Shown here: one piece after another, positions 46,373-55,342 of the stretch | Layout of the letters: each line of letters opens with the position of its first letter | Position numbering within the stretch: the stretch's first letter is position 1 | From: Saprospiraceae bacterium | GTDB lineage: Bacteria; Bacteroidota; Bacteroidia; Chitinophagales; Saprospiraceae | Direction: 5' to 3' | DNA length: 64,000 nt | Assembly (NCBI GenBank): GCA_025055285.1 | Contig: JANWXM010000002.1 | Location: 239 to 64,238 of the forward strand | The notes under the pieces: model-generated | Seen by the model: the letters and a program-made list of their open reading frames with translations, nothing else | Databases searched by the model: none | Told to the model about the DNA's origin: nothing | Translations under genes and position numbers: made by a program

Positions 46373-47902
46373 CTAGAGGTCAAATTTAATGCCTTGTGCT
46401 AGCGGTACAGCATCAGAGTAGTTGATAGTGTTTGTTTGACGCCTCATATAAGCCTTCCAGGCATCAGAGCCAGACTCGCGGCCTCCTCCTGTTTCTTTTT
46501 CGCCGCCAAAGGCTCCCCCGATTTCGGCGCCAGAAGTGCCGATGTTGACGTTGGCTATCCCACAGTCGGAGCCCGCAGCAGAGAGGAAGAGTTCAGCTTC
46601 GCGCAAGTCATTAGTCATAATTGCCGACGACAATCCCTGCGGTACATTATTTTGTAGAGCGATCGCTTCCTCTAAGGTCTTGTACCGGATGAGATAGAGG
46701 ATCGGAGCGAAAGTTTCGCGTTGCACGATATCCCAGTGATTTTCCACTTCTGCGATGCAAGGCTTCACGTAGCAGCCGCTTTCATAGCCTGGGCCAGAGA
46801 GAACGCCGCCCTCGACAACCATCTTGCCTCCTGCTTTTTTGATTTCCTCTAGAGCATTCAAGTAGTTGGTTACTGCTTCGCGGTCTATGAGCGGGCCGAC
46901 ATGGTTTGAAGGGTCAAGCGGATTGCCGATGCGCAATTGCGCATATGCCTTGGCTAGCGCCTCCTTGACAGTCTCGTAGATGCTTTCATGCACAATGAGC
47001 CGTCGCGTCGTAGTGCAGCGCTGACCTGCAGTGCCTACAGCACCAAACACAGTGCCGATGAGCACAATTTTTAAATCAGCAGAAGGCGTGACAATGATGG
47101 CGTTGTTGCCGCCTAATTCTAACAAACTCCGTCCTAGTCGCTCAGCTACCGTGCGGCCTACGACGCGGCCCATGCGCGTACTGCCTGTGGCGCTAATGAG
47201 AGGTACACGGCGATCCTTTGTCAAAAACTCGCCTACGCGATAGTCTCCTGTGATAATACACGAAATGCCCTCAGGTAAATTATTGGCCTTTAATACTTTT
47301 TGAAAAAGATATTGACACGCAATGCTGCAAAGAGGCGTCTTTTCCGAAGGCTTCCAAATGCACACATCGCCACAGACCCAGGCGATGCAAGCATTCCAAG
47401 ACCAAACAGCTACTGGAAAGTTAAACGCTGTAATAATACCTACTGGCCCTAGCGGATGCCACTGTTCGTACATGCGATGGCGCGGGCGCTCGCTATGCAT
47501 CGTCAGCCCATATAATTGACGCGATAGGCCAACGGCAAAGTCGCAAATGTCAATCATCTCTTGCACCTCTCCCCACCCCTCCTGAAGACTCTTGCCCATT
47601 TCGTAGGAGACTAGCCGACCCAAGGCGTCTTTGTATTGGCGCAATACTTCGCCGAACTGACGTACAATTTCACCGCGTTTGGGCGCAGGAACCTCACGCC
47701 AGTAGCGAAACGCCTCTTGCGCCGTTGTAATTACCTGTTCGTACTGCTCGGCTGTCGTAACCGTTACCGAACCAATAAGCGCGCCATCCACAGGAGAGTA
47801 ACTCTGCAAACTGCGAGCGCTGCCTTTGATGTCTTTCAAGCCTGTCCATGTCCCTGAGTTTTTGGCCTTCAGACCTAATTTTCGCAAAAAATCTTTTTCC
47901 AT
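46373..47902 (-). CDS. Aldehyde dehydrogenase, ALDH7-like (alpha-aminoadipic semialdehyde dehydrogenase/AmaB type)
   Basis: HPLGPVGIITAFNFPVAVWSWNACIAWVCGD, LLELGGNNAIIVTPSADL, GAVGTAGQRCTTTRRLIVHESIYE. Confidence 0.92.
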   Translation of the reverse strand: MEKDFLRKLGLKAKNSGTWTGLKDIKGSARSLQSYSPVDGALIGSVTVTTAEQYEQVITTAQEAFRYWREVPAPKRGEIVRQFGEVLRQYKDALGRLVSYEMGKSLQEGWGEVQEMIDICDFAVGLSRQLYGLTMHSERPRHRMYEQWHPLGPVGIITAFNFPVAVWSWNACIAWVCGDVCIWKPSEKTPLCSIACQYLFQKVLKANNLPEGISCIITGDYRVGEFLTKDRRVPLISATGSTRMGRVVGRTVAERLGRSLLELGGNNAIIVTPSADLKIVLIGTVFGAVGTAGQRCTTTRRLIVHESIYETVKEALAKAYAQLRIGNPLDPSNHVGPLIDREAVTNYLNALEEIKKAGGKMVVEGGVLSGPGYESGCYVKPCIAEVENHWDIVQRETFAPILYLIRYKTLEEAIALQNNVPQGLSSAIMTNDLREAELFLSAAGSDCGIANVNIGTSGAEIGGAFGGEKETGGGRESGSDAWKAYMRRQTNTINYSDAVPLAQGIKFDL

Positions 47903-48044
47903 ATGGGATGCGTTTGAAAAACACGAATGAAAAGTAGGCGTTATAAAGCGCTATTGTGCTTCAAAAAGCGGCGCAAAAGTATATGGAGAACGAAAACGCT
48001 TGATAACTAGCTTTACTTTTCTTCATAACTTGTTGCAACGCCTT

Positions 48045-48052
48045 TACTTTTG
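48045..48052 (+). promoter_or_regulatory. Bacteroidota -7 element (TACTTTTG)
   Basis: Matches TAnnTTTG 42 bp before ATG 48095; overlaps the ORF-track start at 48050, arguing for the later start. Confidence 0.5.
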
Positions 48053-48094
48053 CGAACTTTTCCTCCAACTTTGAACTTTCTCTGGCTCGTTGTT

Positions 48095-49243
48095 ATGCGT
48101 CAAACCCTGTGCGTTTTCTTGTTCCTGGGAGTAGGGCACTTCGTCTGCGGCCAAGCAGGGCTTACCGACCTTTCTACTTCTGATTCGGATGGCCCACACG
48201 TTTTTTATCGAGATAATGGATTGATAGTCAAAAGTATAGAAAGATCGGGTAATGCCTCCACTGTTTCAGTTCGTCAACAGCGCTATGCGTGTCGGGAGGA
48301 CGTCGTGCTTACGTGTTCCTTGCCTGAGAGCGGCGAAGCTTTCCAATTTCGACTTAAAAAGCAACTTCAGTTAAGTCCTTGCTCCTATCCAGCTGCTGAG
48401 CGCATCCTCGTCATTTCTGACATCGAGGGCAATTTTGAAGCCTTTAAACGCTTATTGCGCGCCGCGGGAGCTATTAATGCCCAATTCCAGTGGACATTCG
48501 GGCAGGGACATGTAGTGCTGCTCGGCGATTTTTTTGATCGCGGTCTAAACGTTACTGAAGTACTCTGGCTCATTTACAAGCTAGAGGAAGAAGCTGCGCG
48601 CGCTGGCGGAGGCGTACATTATTTGCTGGGCAACCACGAGGTAATGAACCTGTGTGGCGACCACCGTTACGTGCGCAAAAAGTACTCTGAAAACGCACGT
48701 CTATACGAAGAGGCCTACGGACGCTGGTACGACGAATCTAGCGAGCTGGGCCGCTGGCTGCGCACGAAAAACGTCATCCTGCGCATAGGTCCATATGTCT
48801 TCTGCCACGGAGGGATTAGCCCATTTGTGGCAAAATCTGGTATATCGCTCGAAACACTCAACGATTTAGGGCGTCGTTACCTGGGCGTTCCTTTCGAGCA
48901 GCTTACCGACCCCGATGCCCAGTATGTTTATCACCGAGAAAATGGCTTGTTGTGGTATCGGGCAGCTGCTCGAGGCAAAATGAATCTTTTAGACGTGGAG
49001 ACCGCTCTTGCCTTCGCTGACGCTAAGCGCATGGTTGTGGGGCATACCCTTGTACCCAAGGTTAGCGCTTTGTATGGTGGCCGGCTCTTGTGTACCGACG
49101 TCATGCACAGTGAACACCTGCTTACAGGAGACTTGCATACTTTGATCATCGAAAACGGAGAACCTTTCATCTTATTTGAGAACGGCCAGCGTCAGCCACT
49201 ACTCGCTGCGCCCGAACTTCAGCAAGCCCGAGGAAAGCAATGA
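48095..49243 (+). CDS. Secreted metallophosphoesterase (calcineurin-like)
   Basis: Signal peptide MRQTLCVFLFLGVGHFVCGQ; VISDIEGNFEAFKRLL, VLLGDFFDRGLNVTEVL, YLLGNHEVMNL, YVFCHGGISP, VVGHTLV. Confidence 0.92.
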   Translation: MRQTLCVFLFLGVGHFVCGQAGLTDLSTSDSDGPHVFYRDNGLIVKSIERSGNASTVSVRQQRYACREDVVLTCSLPESGEAFQFRLKKQLQLSPCSYPAAERILVISDIEGNFEAFKRLLRAAGAINAQFQWTFGQGHVVLLGDFFDRGLNVTEVLWLIYKLEEEAARAGGGVHYLLGNHEVMNLCGDHRYVRKKYSENARLYEEAYGRWYDESSELGRWLRTKNVILRIGPYVFCHGGISPFVAKSGISLETLNDLGRRYLGVPFEQLTDPDAQYVYHRENGLLWYRAAARGKMNLLDVETALAFADAKRMVVGHTLVPKVSALYGGRLLCTDVMHSEHLLTGDLHTLIIENGEPFILFENGQRQPLLAAPELQQARGKQ

Positions 49244-49300
49244 GCCTTCGATTAGATGTGCCGAGGCTATCCAATCAAAATTTTTGATGGATGACAAAAG

Positions 49301-50539
49301 ATGACGACCTACACCCTACTCGACCTGAACACGCATATTCGCTATGCGGTGGCGCTTAATTTCCCAGAGCCAGTGTGGATTACAGCAGAAATTGCTCAAG
49401 CCGATGAGGCCCGCGGACACTTATTTCTAGAATTGGTTCAGAAAGGCGATACAGAAGAGGATTCTATTGTTGCGCAGGCAGCTGCCATTTTATGGCAACG
49501 ACAATATGAGCAATTGCGCCTTAGGTTAGGCAGAACATTAGACGAGGCGCTTTGCGAGGGGCGTCAAGTCCGCCTACAGGTGCGTGTGGACTTTCATGAG
49601 CGATATGGTTTAAAACTTATTGTACTCGACGCTGACCCTGCTTATACCATAGGACGCCTAGCACTTCAGCGCCGTCATACGCTCGAAAGACTCGAAGAAC
49701 TTGGCCTGCTAAAGCGCAATCGCTCGCTGCCCTTGCCACTCGTGCTTCAGCGCATTGCTATCCTATCCTCCGAGGAAGCTGCGGGCCTACAGGATTTCCG
49801 AGAACACCTGCGACAGAATCCATTTGGCTTTGCTTTTCGCCTAAAACTGTTTTCCACAGCCGTACAAGGTGAAAAGTTGGAAATAGAGTTTTTAAATGCT
49901 CTTCACCAAGTAAATCAACAAGCGACGACTTTTGACTGTGCTGTAGTGTTGCGCGGTGGAGGCACCCGGCTCGATTTGAGCGGCTTTGATGCCTTTAGCG
50001 TGTGCCAAGCTGCTGCTCTTTTGCCAATACCGTTGATTACAGGTATTGGCCACGAAACAGACGAGACCGTACTCGACCACGTTGCCTATGCGGCCTTAAA
50101 GACTCCCACGGCTGTGGCGGATTTCATTCTCCAGCACAACCTCTTCTTTGAGAATGAACTGCTCTATTGCGCCGATCAAATCAATGAATACACCCGACGA
50201 TATCTGCACCAGCACTACATCCAACTTGCATCCTGGGAGACTACTGCCCGTTGGGCAGCACAGGCCCACCTGCGCAGTGCTCAACAGCAACTTGTGCATG
50301 CAGAACAAGCCCTCCCTACCCTGCTAAGTCGAATGCTGCACTATGCCCATCGCCATTTGGACCGTGCTCAGGCCTTTTGTGAAGCTCTTGACCCAAGTGT
50401 AGCTCTGCGCCGCGGTTTTAGTCTTACGCGAAAAAATGGACGCGTAATCACTTCGGCAAGCGAGGTAAAGCCGGGTGACATTATCGAAACTGAAGTGGCT
50501 GATGGCATCTTTCAGGCTCGAGTGGAGAAAGATAAATAA
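49301..50539 (+). CDS. xseA: Exodeoxyribonuclease VII large subunit
   Basis: N-terminal OB region VWITAEIAQADEARGHLFLELVQKG; RIAILSSEEAAGLQDF; VVLRGGGTRLDLSGFDAFSVCQAAALLPIPLITGIGHETDETVLDHVAYAALKTPTAVADFI. Confidence 0.93.
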   Translation: MTTYTLLDLNTHIRYAVALNFPEPVWITAEIAQADEARGHLFLELVQKGDTEEDSIVAQAAAILWQRQYEQLRLRLGRTLDEALCEGRQVRLQVRVDFHERYGLKLIVLDADPAYTIGRLALQRRHTLERLEELGLLKRNRSLPLPLVLQRIAILSSEEAAGLQDFREHLRQNPFGFAFRLKLFSTAVQGEKLEIEFLNALHQVNQQATTFDCAVVLRGGGTRLDLSGFDAFSVCQAAALLPIPLITGIGHETDETVLDHVAYAALKTPTAVADFILQHNLFFENELLYCADQINEYTRRYLHQHYIQLASWETTARWAAQAHLRSAQQQLVHAEQALPTLLSRMLHYAHRHLDRAQAFCEALDPSVALRRGFSLTRKNGRVITSASEVKPGDIIETEVADGIFQARVEKDK

Positions 50540-50543
50540 GACC

Positions 50544-51689
50544 TTATCGCCACGACACGGGCCGAGAATGGCCTACTAATGCCCCAGGGACGAATATGCC
50601 CCAATAAAGGGCCATTCCCGCATCGAGAAGTGGAAAACGCCAACTGAGGTCGCTTTCGTGCAGCCGCCGCGCTACTAGGCTAAACACCACCCCTGCTACG
50701 AGCATGCGCCCTCCCCAACAAAGCAGAGCCAAAGGTAGGGCTCCTTTCCAAAGGACTGCCATCACGAGCGCATAGTGTAATACGTGCGATGCCGCAGCAG
50801 CAGCCAACAAAGCTCGGTGCAACGGGCGATAGCGCACTCCTGCGCTCAGATGCCGGTGCTTTTGGCGCATCCAAGCAACCCAAGTCGAGGGCGCTCGCGA
50901 ATACACGAATGCGCGTGCCTCAAAACACAGTTTGGTGTTACTAGCCTTTGCCGCAGCGTTGACGAAGAGGTCATCGTCCCCAGAGGCGAGGTCTGCATGT
51001 GCTGCGAAGCCGCCTACTCGGTCGAATAGGCTCCGTCGCCAGGCCAGATTGCGCCCTACGCCCATGTAAGGGATACCAGCCAAAGCGAAGCCGGCATATT
51101 GCATAGCCGTATAAACTGTTTCGAAGCGCGCCCATCGAGCGAGAGGCCCTGGCTGAGGCCATAGCGGCCCATACCCCAGCACAATCTCAGTTGGCTTGCC
51201 CAAGATCGGCCGCATCGCAATGGCTAGGTGACGCAACCACTGCGCAGAAGCCGGCCGACAATCAGCATCCGTAAACACTAACCATTCGCCGCGCGCATTG
51301 CTGATGCCCAACTGCAAAGCAGACTTCTTTCCTGGCGATGTTTTAGGAGATATGCGGAGTACGCGCAAAATAGGATATTGGTCTTGAAAATTTTTCAGTA
51401 TTATTTGCGTACAATCGCTAGAGTCGTCGTCAATCACTAAAACTTCAAAAGATGGATAATCTTGCTTTAACACAGCAGGCAAATTGTGCTGCAAATTCTC
51501 TGCCTCATTGCGCGCAGCAATCAACACCGACAATAAGGGCAGCGCCTCCTGCGGAACGTCTTCCTCTTTGGCCGAGCGATACACGCCCAGTCGAGCATAT
51601 ATACCTAGCCAAAACACCAACTGCAACGCTGTGACTACCAGCAATAACCCTGACAATGAAAAAAGAAGTTCTAGCAGCACGACCGGCAA
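50544..51689 (-). CDS. Family 2 glycosyltransferase, membrane-anchored
   Basis: LLSVLIAARNEAENLQHNLPAVLKQDYPSFEVLVIDDDSSDCT, ARGEWLVFTDADCRP, N- and C-terminal hydrophobic segments. Confidence 0.93.
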   Translation of the reverse strand: MPVVLLELLFSLSGLLLVVTALQLVFWLGIYARLGVYRSAKEEDVPQEALPLLSVLIAARNEAENLQHNLPAVLKQDYPSFEVLVIDDDSSDCTQIILKNFQDQYPILRVLRISPKTSPGKKSALQLGISNARGEWLVFTDADCRPASAQWLRHLAIAMRPILGKPTEIVLGYGPLWPQPGPLARWARFETVYTAMQYAGFALAGIPYMGVGRNLAWRRSLFDRVGGFAAHADLASGDDDLFVNAAAKASNTKLCFEARAFVYSRAPSTWVAWMRQKHRHLSAGVRYRPLHRALLAAAAASHVLHYALVMAVLWKGALPLALLCWGGRMLVAGVVFSLVARRLHESDLSWRFPLLDAGMALYWGIFVPGALVGHSRPVSWR

Positions 51690-51746
51690 TCCTCCTCCTG
51701 AAAACGCAAAATAAGTCAGACGACTGCAGCGACAGAAAGAAGCACC

Positions 51747-51754
51747 TACCTTTG
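51747..51754 (+). promoter_or_regulatory. Bacteroidota -7 element (TACCTTTG) upstream of DUF1599 gene
   Basis: TACCTTTG 40 bp before ATG 51794. Confidence 0.55.
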
Positions 51755-51793
51755 TTGTTCGCCTGCTTTCGTAAGCCCGTCAACCTAAAGGCA

Positions 51794-52348
51794 ATGGATA
51801 CCGAACAACAATTTCGAGCTGCAGTAGAAAAATGCCGCACCGTATTCTTACAGAAAATGCGCGATTACGGCACAGCTTGGCGCATCCTGCGCCCATCGAG
51901 CATTACTGACCAAATATACATCAAGGCGTTGCGCGTGCGCAACATAGAGGAAAGCGGTTGGCAACGGGTGAACGATAGCATAGAGAGCGAATTTGTAGGT
52001 ATTCTCAATTACTGCGTCATCGCGCTCATTCAGATAGAACTGCCTCCTACGGCACCTCTAAAGATGGCAGAAAACGACATTATCAGGCGCTATGACCATC
52101 ATATCGAAGAAAATATCCGCTTACTACGCGCTAAAAATCAGGATTATGCTGAAGCTTGGCGCCTTATGCGCCTTAGTAGCATAACCGATTTAATTCTGCA
52201 AAAGATCTTGCGCATCAAACAAATCGAAGATAACGAAGGCCAGACTGTCGCCTCCGAAGGAGTAGAGGCTAATTATCGAGACATTCTAAACTATGCTGCC
52301 TTTGCCCTTATCCGCCTAGAGCAAAACAGGCGAGAGAAAGGGAATTGA
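51794..52348 (+). CDS. DUF1599 family protein (two similar halves)
   Basis: FLQKMRDYGTAWRILRPSSITDQIYIKALRVRNIEE and LLRAKNQDYAEAWRLMRLSSITDLILQKILRIKQIED. Start 51794 preferred over 51656. Confidence 0.88.
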   Translation: MDTEQQFRAAVEKCRTVFLQKMRDYGTAWRILRPSSITDQIYIKALRVRNIEESGWQRVNDSIESEFVGILNYCVIALIQIELPPTAPLKMAENDIIRRYDHHIEENIRLLRAKNQDYAEAWRLMRLSSITDLILQKILRIKQIEDNEGQTVASEGVEANYRDILNYAAFALIRLEQNRREKGN

Positions 52349-52799
52349 AACGGCTAAGCTTCTTCTTTAGAAAACGGCAGCGCGCTACTCCAATTGGGCC
52401 ATCTTCTACTCCAGCAGATATGTATCAGAATTGCGTACGAGTGGTGTTGGGCATCTCGTCGATACTTGATTTGCTCAACAAGGCCTCAGCATCAATGTCT
52501 GCTTTGCTCCGAAAACCCATTGTGCAACACGAAACATCCCTTCGTGACGTAATGTTTGTCAAGATTGGATAGAGCGAAGGAACGATTCTATTCGTTTAAT
52601 TATGCAGTTACAAGGCGCTCGACGCTCGTGCAAAAACAAAGCGATGCAACCTTAGGCAAACGTCATTTTGCCTCGTTTTCATAACGTCAGTAAAAAATAC
52701 CCGCTTAATTAAAAAGGTTAAAGTTGAAAAACGTGTGCTTTATGGAATCAAATTGCTTTTTTTGCGGCGTTTTTTAAACCTTCTAATGCTTTACTAAGT

Positions 52800-54326
52800 A
52801 TGACATCCCTGAGTACCCTCGTCGTTACTTTCGCCCTTACTGCTGCGGTACTTACCCTTTTAACCTACTGGCTACGGCGCATACAACACGTAGGAGTCAG
52901 CCTATTGCAATACTTCTGTGGCGTGTGGTTCATTTTTTCTGGAGCCGTGAAGGCTATTGACCCGATCGGCACGGCGTATAAAATGGAAGACTATTTTACA
53001 GCCTTTGAGAGTACGTTCGGTGGACTGCAGAATGGATTTGCAAAGTTGGCCCCAGTGTTTCCTGTGCTCGCTCGGTATAGCGAAGGATTTTCCATTGGCA
53101 TGATCGCCTTGGAAATTGTCCTGGGCGTCATGCTTGTCCTAGGATTCTGGCGTCGTCTGACTGCATGGCTATTTTTTCTATTGCTCCTTTTCTTTACCTT
53201 TCTGACGGGCTTTACTTACCTAACCGGTTTTGTACCGCCTGATGCTAACTTCTTCGACTGGGCAAAATGGGGGCCCTACGTAAAGACACAAATGCGCGTA
53301 ACAGACTGCGGCTGTTTTGGCGATTTTATTAAGCTCGATCCTAAGGTTTCCTTTCTTAAGGACGTCTTCTTGCTCGTGCCTGCACTCATATTCCTCGGAT
53401 ATCATCACCAGATGCACCAGCTTTTCACAGCACGCGGTCGGCGCTTCCTGACCGGGATAGTAGCCTTAACCTCAGTACTTTTTTGTGGGTATAGTACCTA
53501 CTATAACTTACCCCTAATAGACTTTCGGCCTTTCAAAGTAGGCACCAACGTACGAGAGCGTAGGGCTTTGGAACAAGAAGCAAGGTCCAACATAGAAATC
53601 ATCGGCTGGGTAATGGAAAATGAACGCACAGGCAAGGTGGAGAAAGTGATGATCCCTATGTCTCGCTATCGAGAAGTGATGGAACGGTACCCCAAAAGCG
53701 AGGGTTGGCGTGTTAAAGAGCAGATTAAAACCGAGCCATTTGTCGAAATAAACGGCAAGCGCATAGTGATTCAAGAGACTAAAATTAGTGACTTTGCTAT
53801 TGAAAGCGAAAGTGGTGATATTACCGAAGAACTCTTGCAATACCCCGGTTACTCGCTCATGATCGTAGCCTACAAGCTTCACGGTCAGAAAACAATAGAG
53901 TCGTTTATTGTGCAAGATACAGTGTGGGCATACGACACACTGCGCACACGAGCCTCCGATTCGATAATCAGCATATCGCCGCGTGTAGTCGAGGTAACCC
54001 CTCGTAAGGTGATGCGTGAAACCTTTATTCCTGAAGCATGGTATGCCGATATCTTTCGAAACGAGATTAATGCAGTAGCTCAAGCAGCTCAGAAGCAAGG
54101 CTGGCGGGTGTACGCCGTAACGACATTTCAGGATAGCGAAATGGCGAATGATTTTCGCCAGAAAGTAGGGGCCGATTATCCATTCCATCACGCTGACGAT
54201 AAATTGCTCAAGACCATTATTCGCTCAAATCCAGGTTTGGTAGTCTGGCACGACGGCTCCGTAGTAGGTATGTATCACTGGCGTCACTTACCAACACCTG
54301 ACGCTTTACTCAGACGCTTTCATTGA
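52800..54326 (+). CDS. DoxX/BT_3928-like integral membrane protein
   Basis: Multiple TM segments with ACG-like TDCGCFGDFIKLDP; FSGAVKAIDPIGTAYKMEDYF; soluble C-terminal domain. Confidence 0.82.
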   Translation: MTSLSTLVVTFALTAAVLTLLTYWLRRIQHVGVSLLQYFCGVWFIFSGAVKAIDPIGTAYKMEDYFTAFESTFGGLQNGFAKLAPVFPVLARYSEGFSIGMIALEIVLGVMLVLGFWRRLTAWLFFLLLLFFTFLTGFTYLTGFVPPDANFFDWAKWGPYVKTQMRVTDCGCFGDFIKLDPKVSFLKDVFLLVPALIFLGYHHQMHQLFTARGRRFLTGIVALTSVLFCGYSTYYNLPLIDFRPFKVGTNVRERRALEQEARSNIEIIGWVMENERTGKVEKVMIPMSRYREVMERYPKSEGWRVKEQIKTEPFVEINGKRIVIQETKISDFAIESESGDITEELLQYPGYSLMIVAYKLHGQKTIESFIVQDTVWAYDTLRTRASDSIISISPRVVEVTPRKVMRETFIPEAWYADIFRNEINAVAQAAQKQGWRVYAVTTFQDSEMANDFRQKVGADYPFHHADDKLLKTIIRSNPGLVVWHDGSVVGMYHWRHLPTPDALLRRFH

Positions 54327-54502
54327 AGCGTAAACTTGACTATGCGTTCTGTGGAACAATTCAAACTATCCAAAAGAAGGGATGAGTCACAATGTTTTTC
54401 GCCTCCTTCGTTGTGAAAAGTTGCTGAAAGTAGCGTTTATGGTAGGATGCTTGCGAAGGTCTTTTGCAGCAGAAGGTATACCTTATGGATAAATAAGCCG
54501 AG

Positions 54503-55252
54503 GTGTTCATGCTTCGCGTGTATCTATCTTACGACCAGGCCGACAAGGAATACCTGCAAAGTCTCTTGCGCTGGCTGAGACCGTTAGAGCAAAAATATGG
54601 CCTCCACATTTGGCATCCTCCTCTTGAAAAAACCAAAGAGAGCCAGCTACCGGTGAGCAGCGAAATGCTCAATGCGCTAGAGATGGCTCATTTATACCTA
54701 TTTTTAGCTTCTCCCAATAGTGCCAAGTCGGAGCGCGTTCAGAAGGAGGAAATCCCTCGAGCCCTAAAACGTCGAGCTGAAGTGGGCGCGGAATTGATCC
54801 GGCTTTTTCGCATTCCATTGCCCGGCAGCAGCACGGGAAGCGCTGCTTTTAATCTCATCCCTGCCTTGGAGAATGCTAATCGGATAGAAGATTGGAAAAA
54901 CGACGCTCTCGCCTACGAATTCCTCACAAAAGACCTCGAAAGGAACATTGCTGAGCTAAAGCGGCTCTGGATGGAAGAAGAACATCGCACAAATTTATTG
55001 TTAGGCTCCCTTCACGAACTAAAGCCTTTAGCCCAAGAGACAACGCTAAAACCAATACCAGGCTGGTTAAGTTTATCCTTCCTCTTGGCCATACTTTATA
55101 TGGTAACCAGCGTATACTTTAGCGAGTGCGCTCCTCGCCGATATCACGGCTATCCTACAAAAGAATTTGTGCCTTACGTGCCTGCGCAACAACCCTATCA
55201 GCGGGAGAATCCCATCCGGCCACCTCAACCTGTGCCTCTGCGGCCAGAATAA
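54503..55252 (+). CDS. TIR-like domain protein with C-terminal transmembrane segment and Pro-rich tail
   Basis: RVYLSYDQADKEYLQSLLRWLRPLEQKYGLHIWHPPL...MLNALEMAHLYLFLASPNSAKSERVQKEEIPRALKRR resembles TIR folds; TM WLSLSFLLAILYMVTSVYF. Confidence 0.6.
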   Translation: MFMLRVYLSYDQADKEYLQSLLRWLRPLEQKYGLHIWHPPLEKTKESQLPVSSEMLNALEMAHLYLFLASPNSAKSERVQKEEIPRALKRRAEVGAELIRLFRIPLPGSSTGSAAFNLIPALENANRIEDWKNDALAYEFLTKDLERNIAELKRLWMEEEHRTNLLLGSLHELKPLAQETTLKPIPGWLSLSFLLAILYMVTSVYFSECAPRRYHGYPTKEFVPYVPAQQPYQRENPIRPPQPVPLRPE

Positions 55253-55342
55253 CAACACTTGGATACCGACAGTCCTATCCGTACCTTCGCGTGCTGATCG
55301 AAATATAGGCTATTTCGCCTGCTAAACGCTTAGTCTATAAGC

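Noticed and set aside
52345-52572. Small ORF considered as xseB (exonuclease VII small subunit)
   Set aside because: Sequence lacks the xseB pattern and is separated from xseA by an opposite-strand gene; likely non-coding or unknown.
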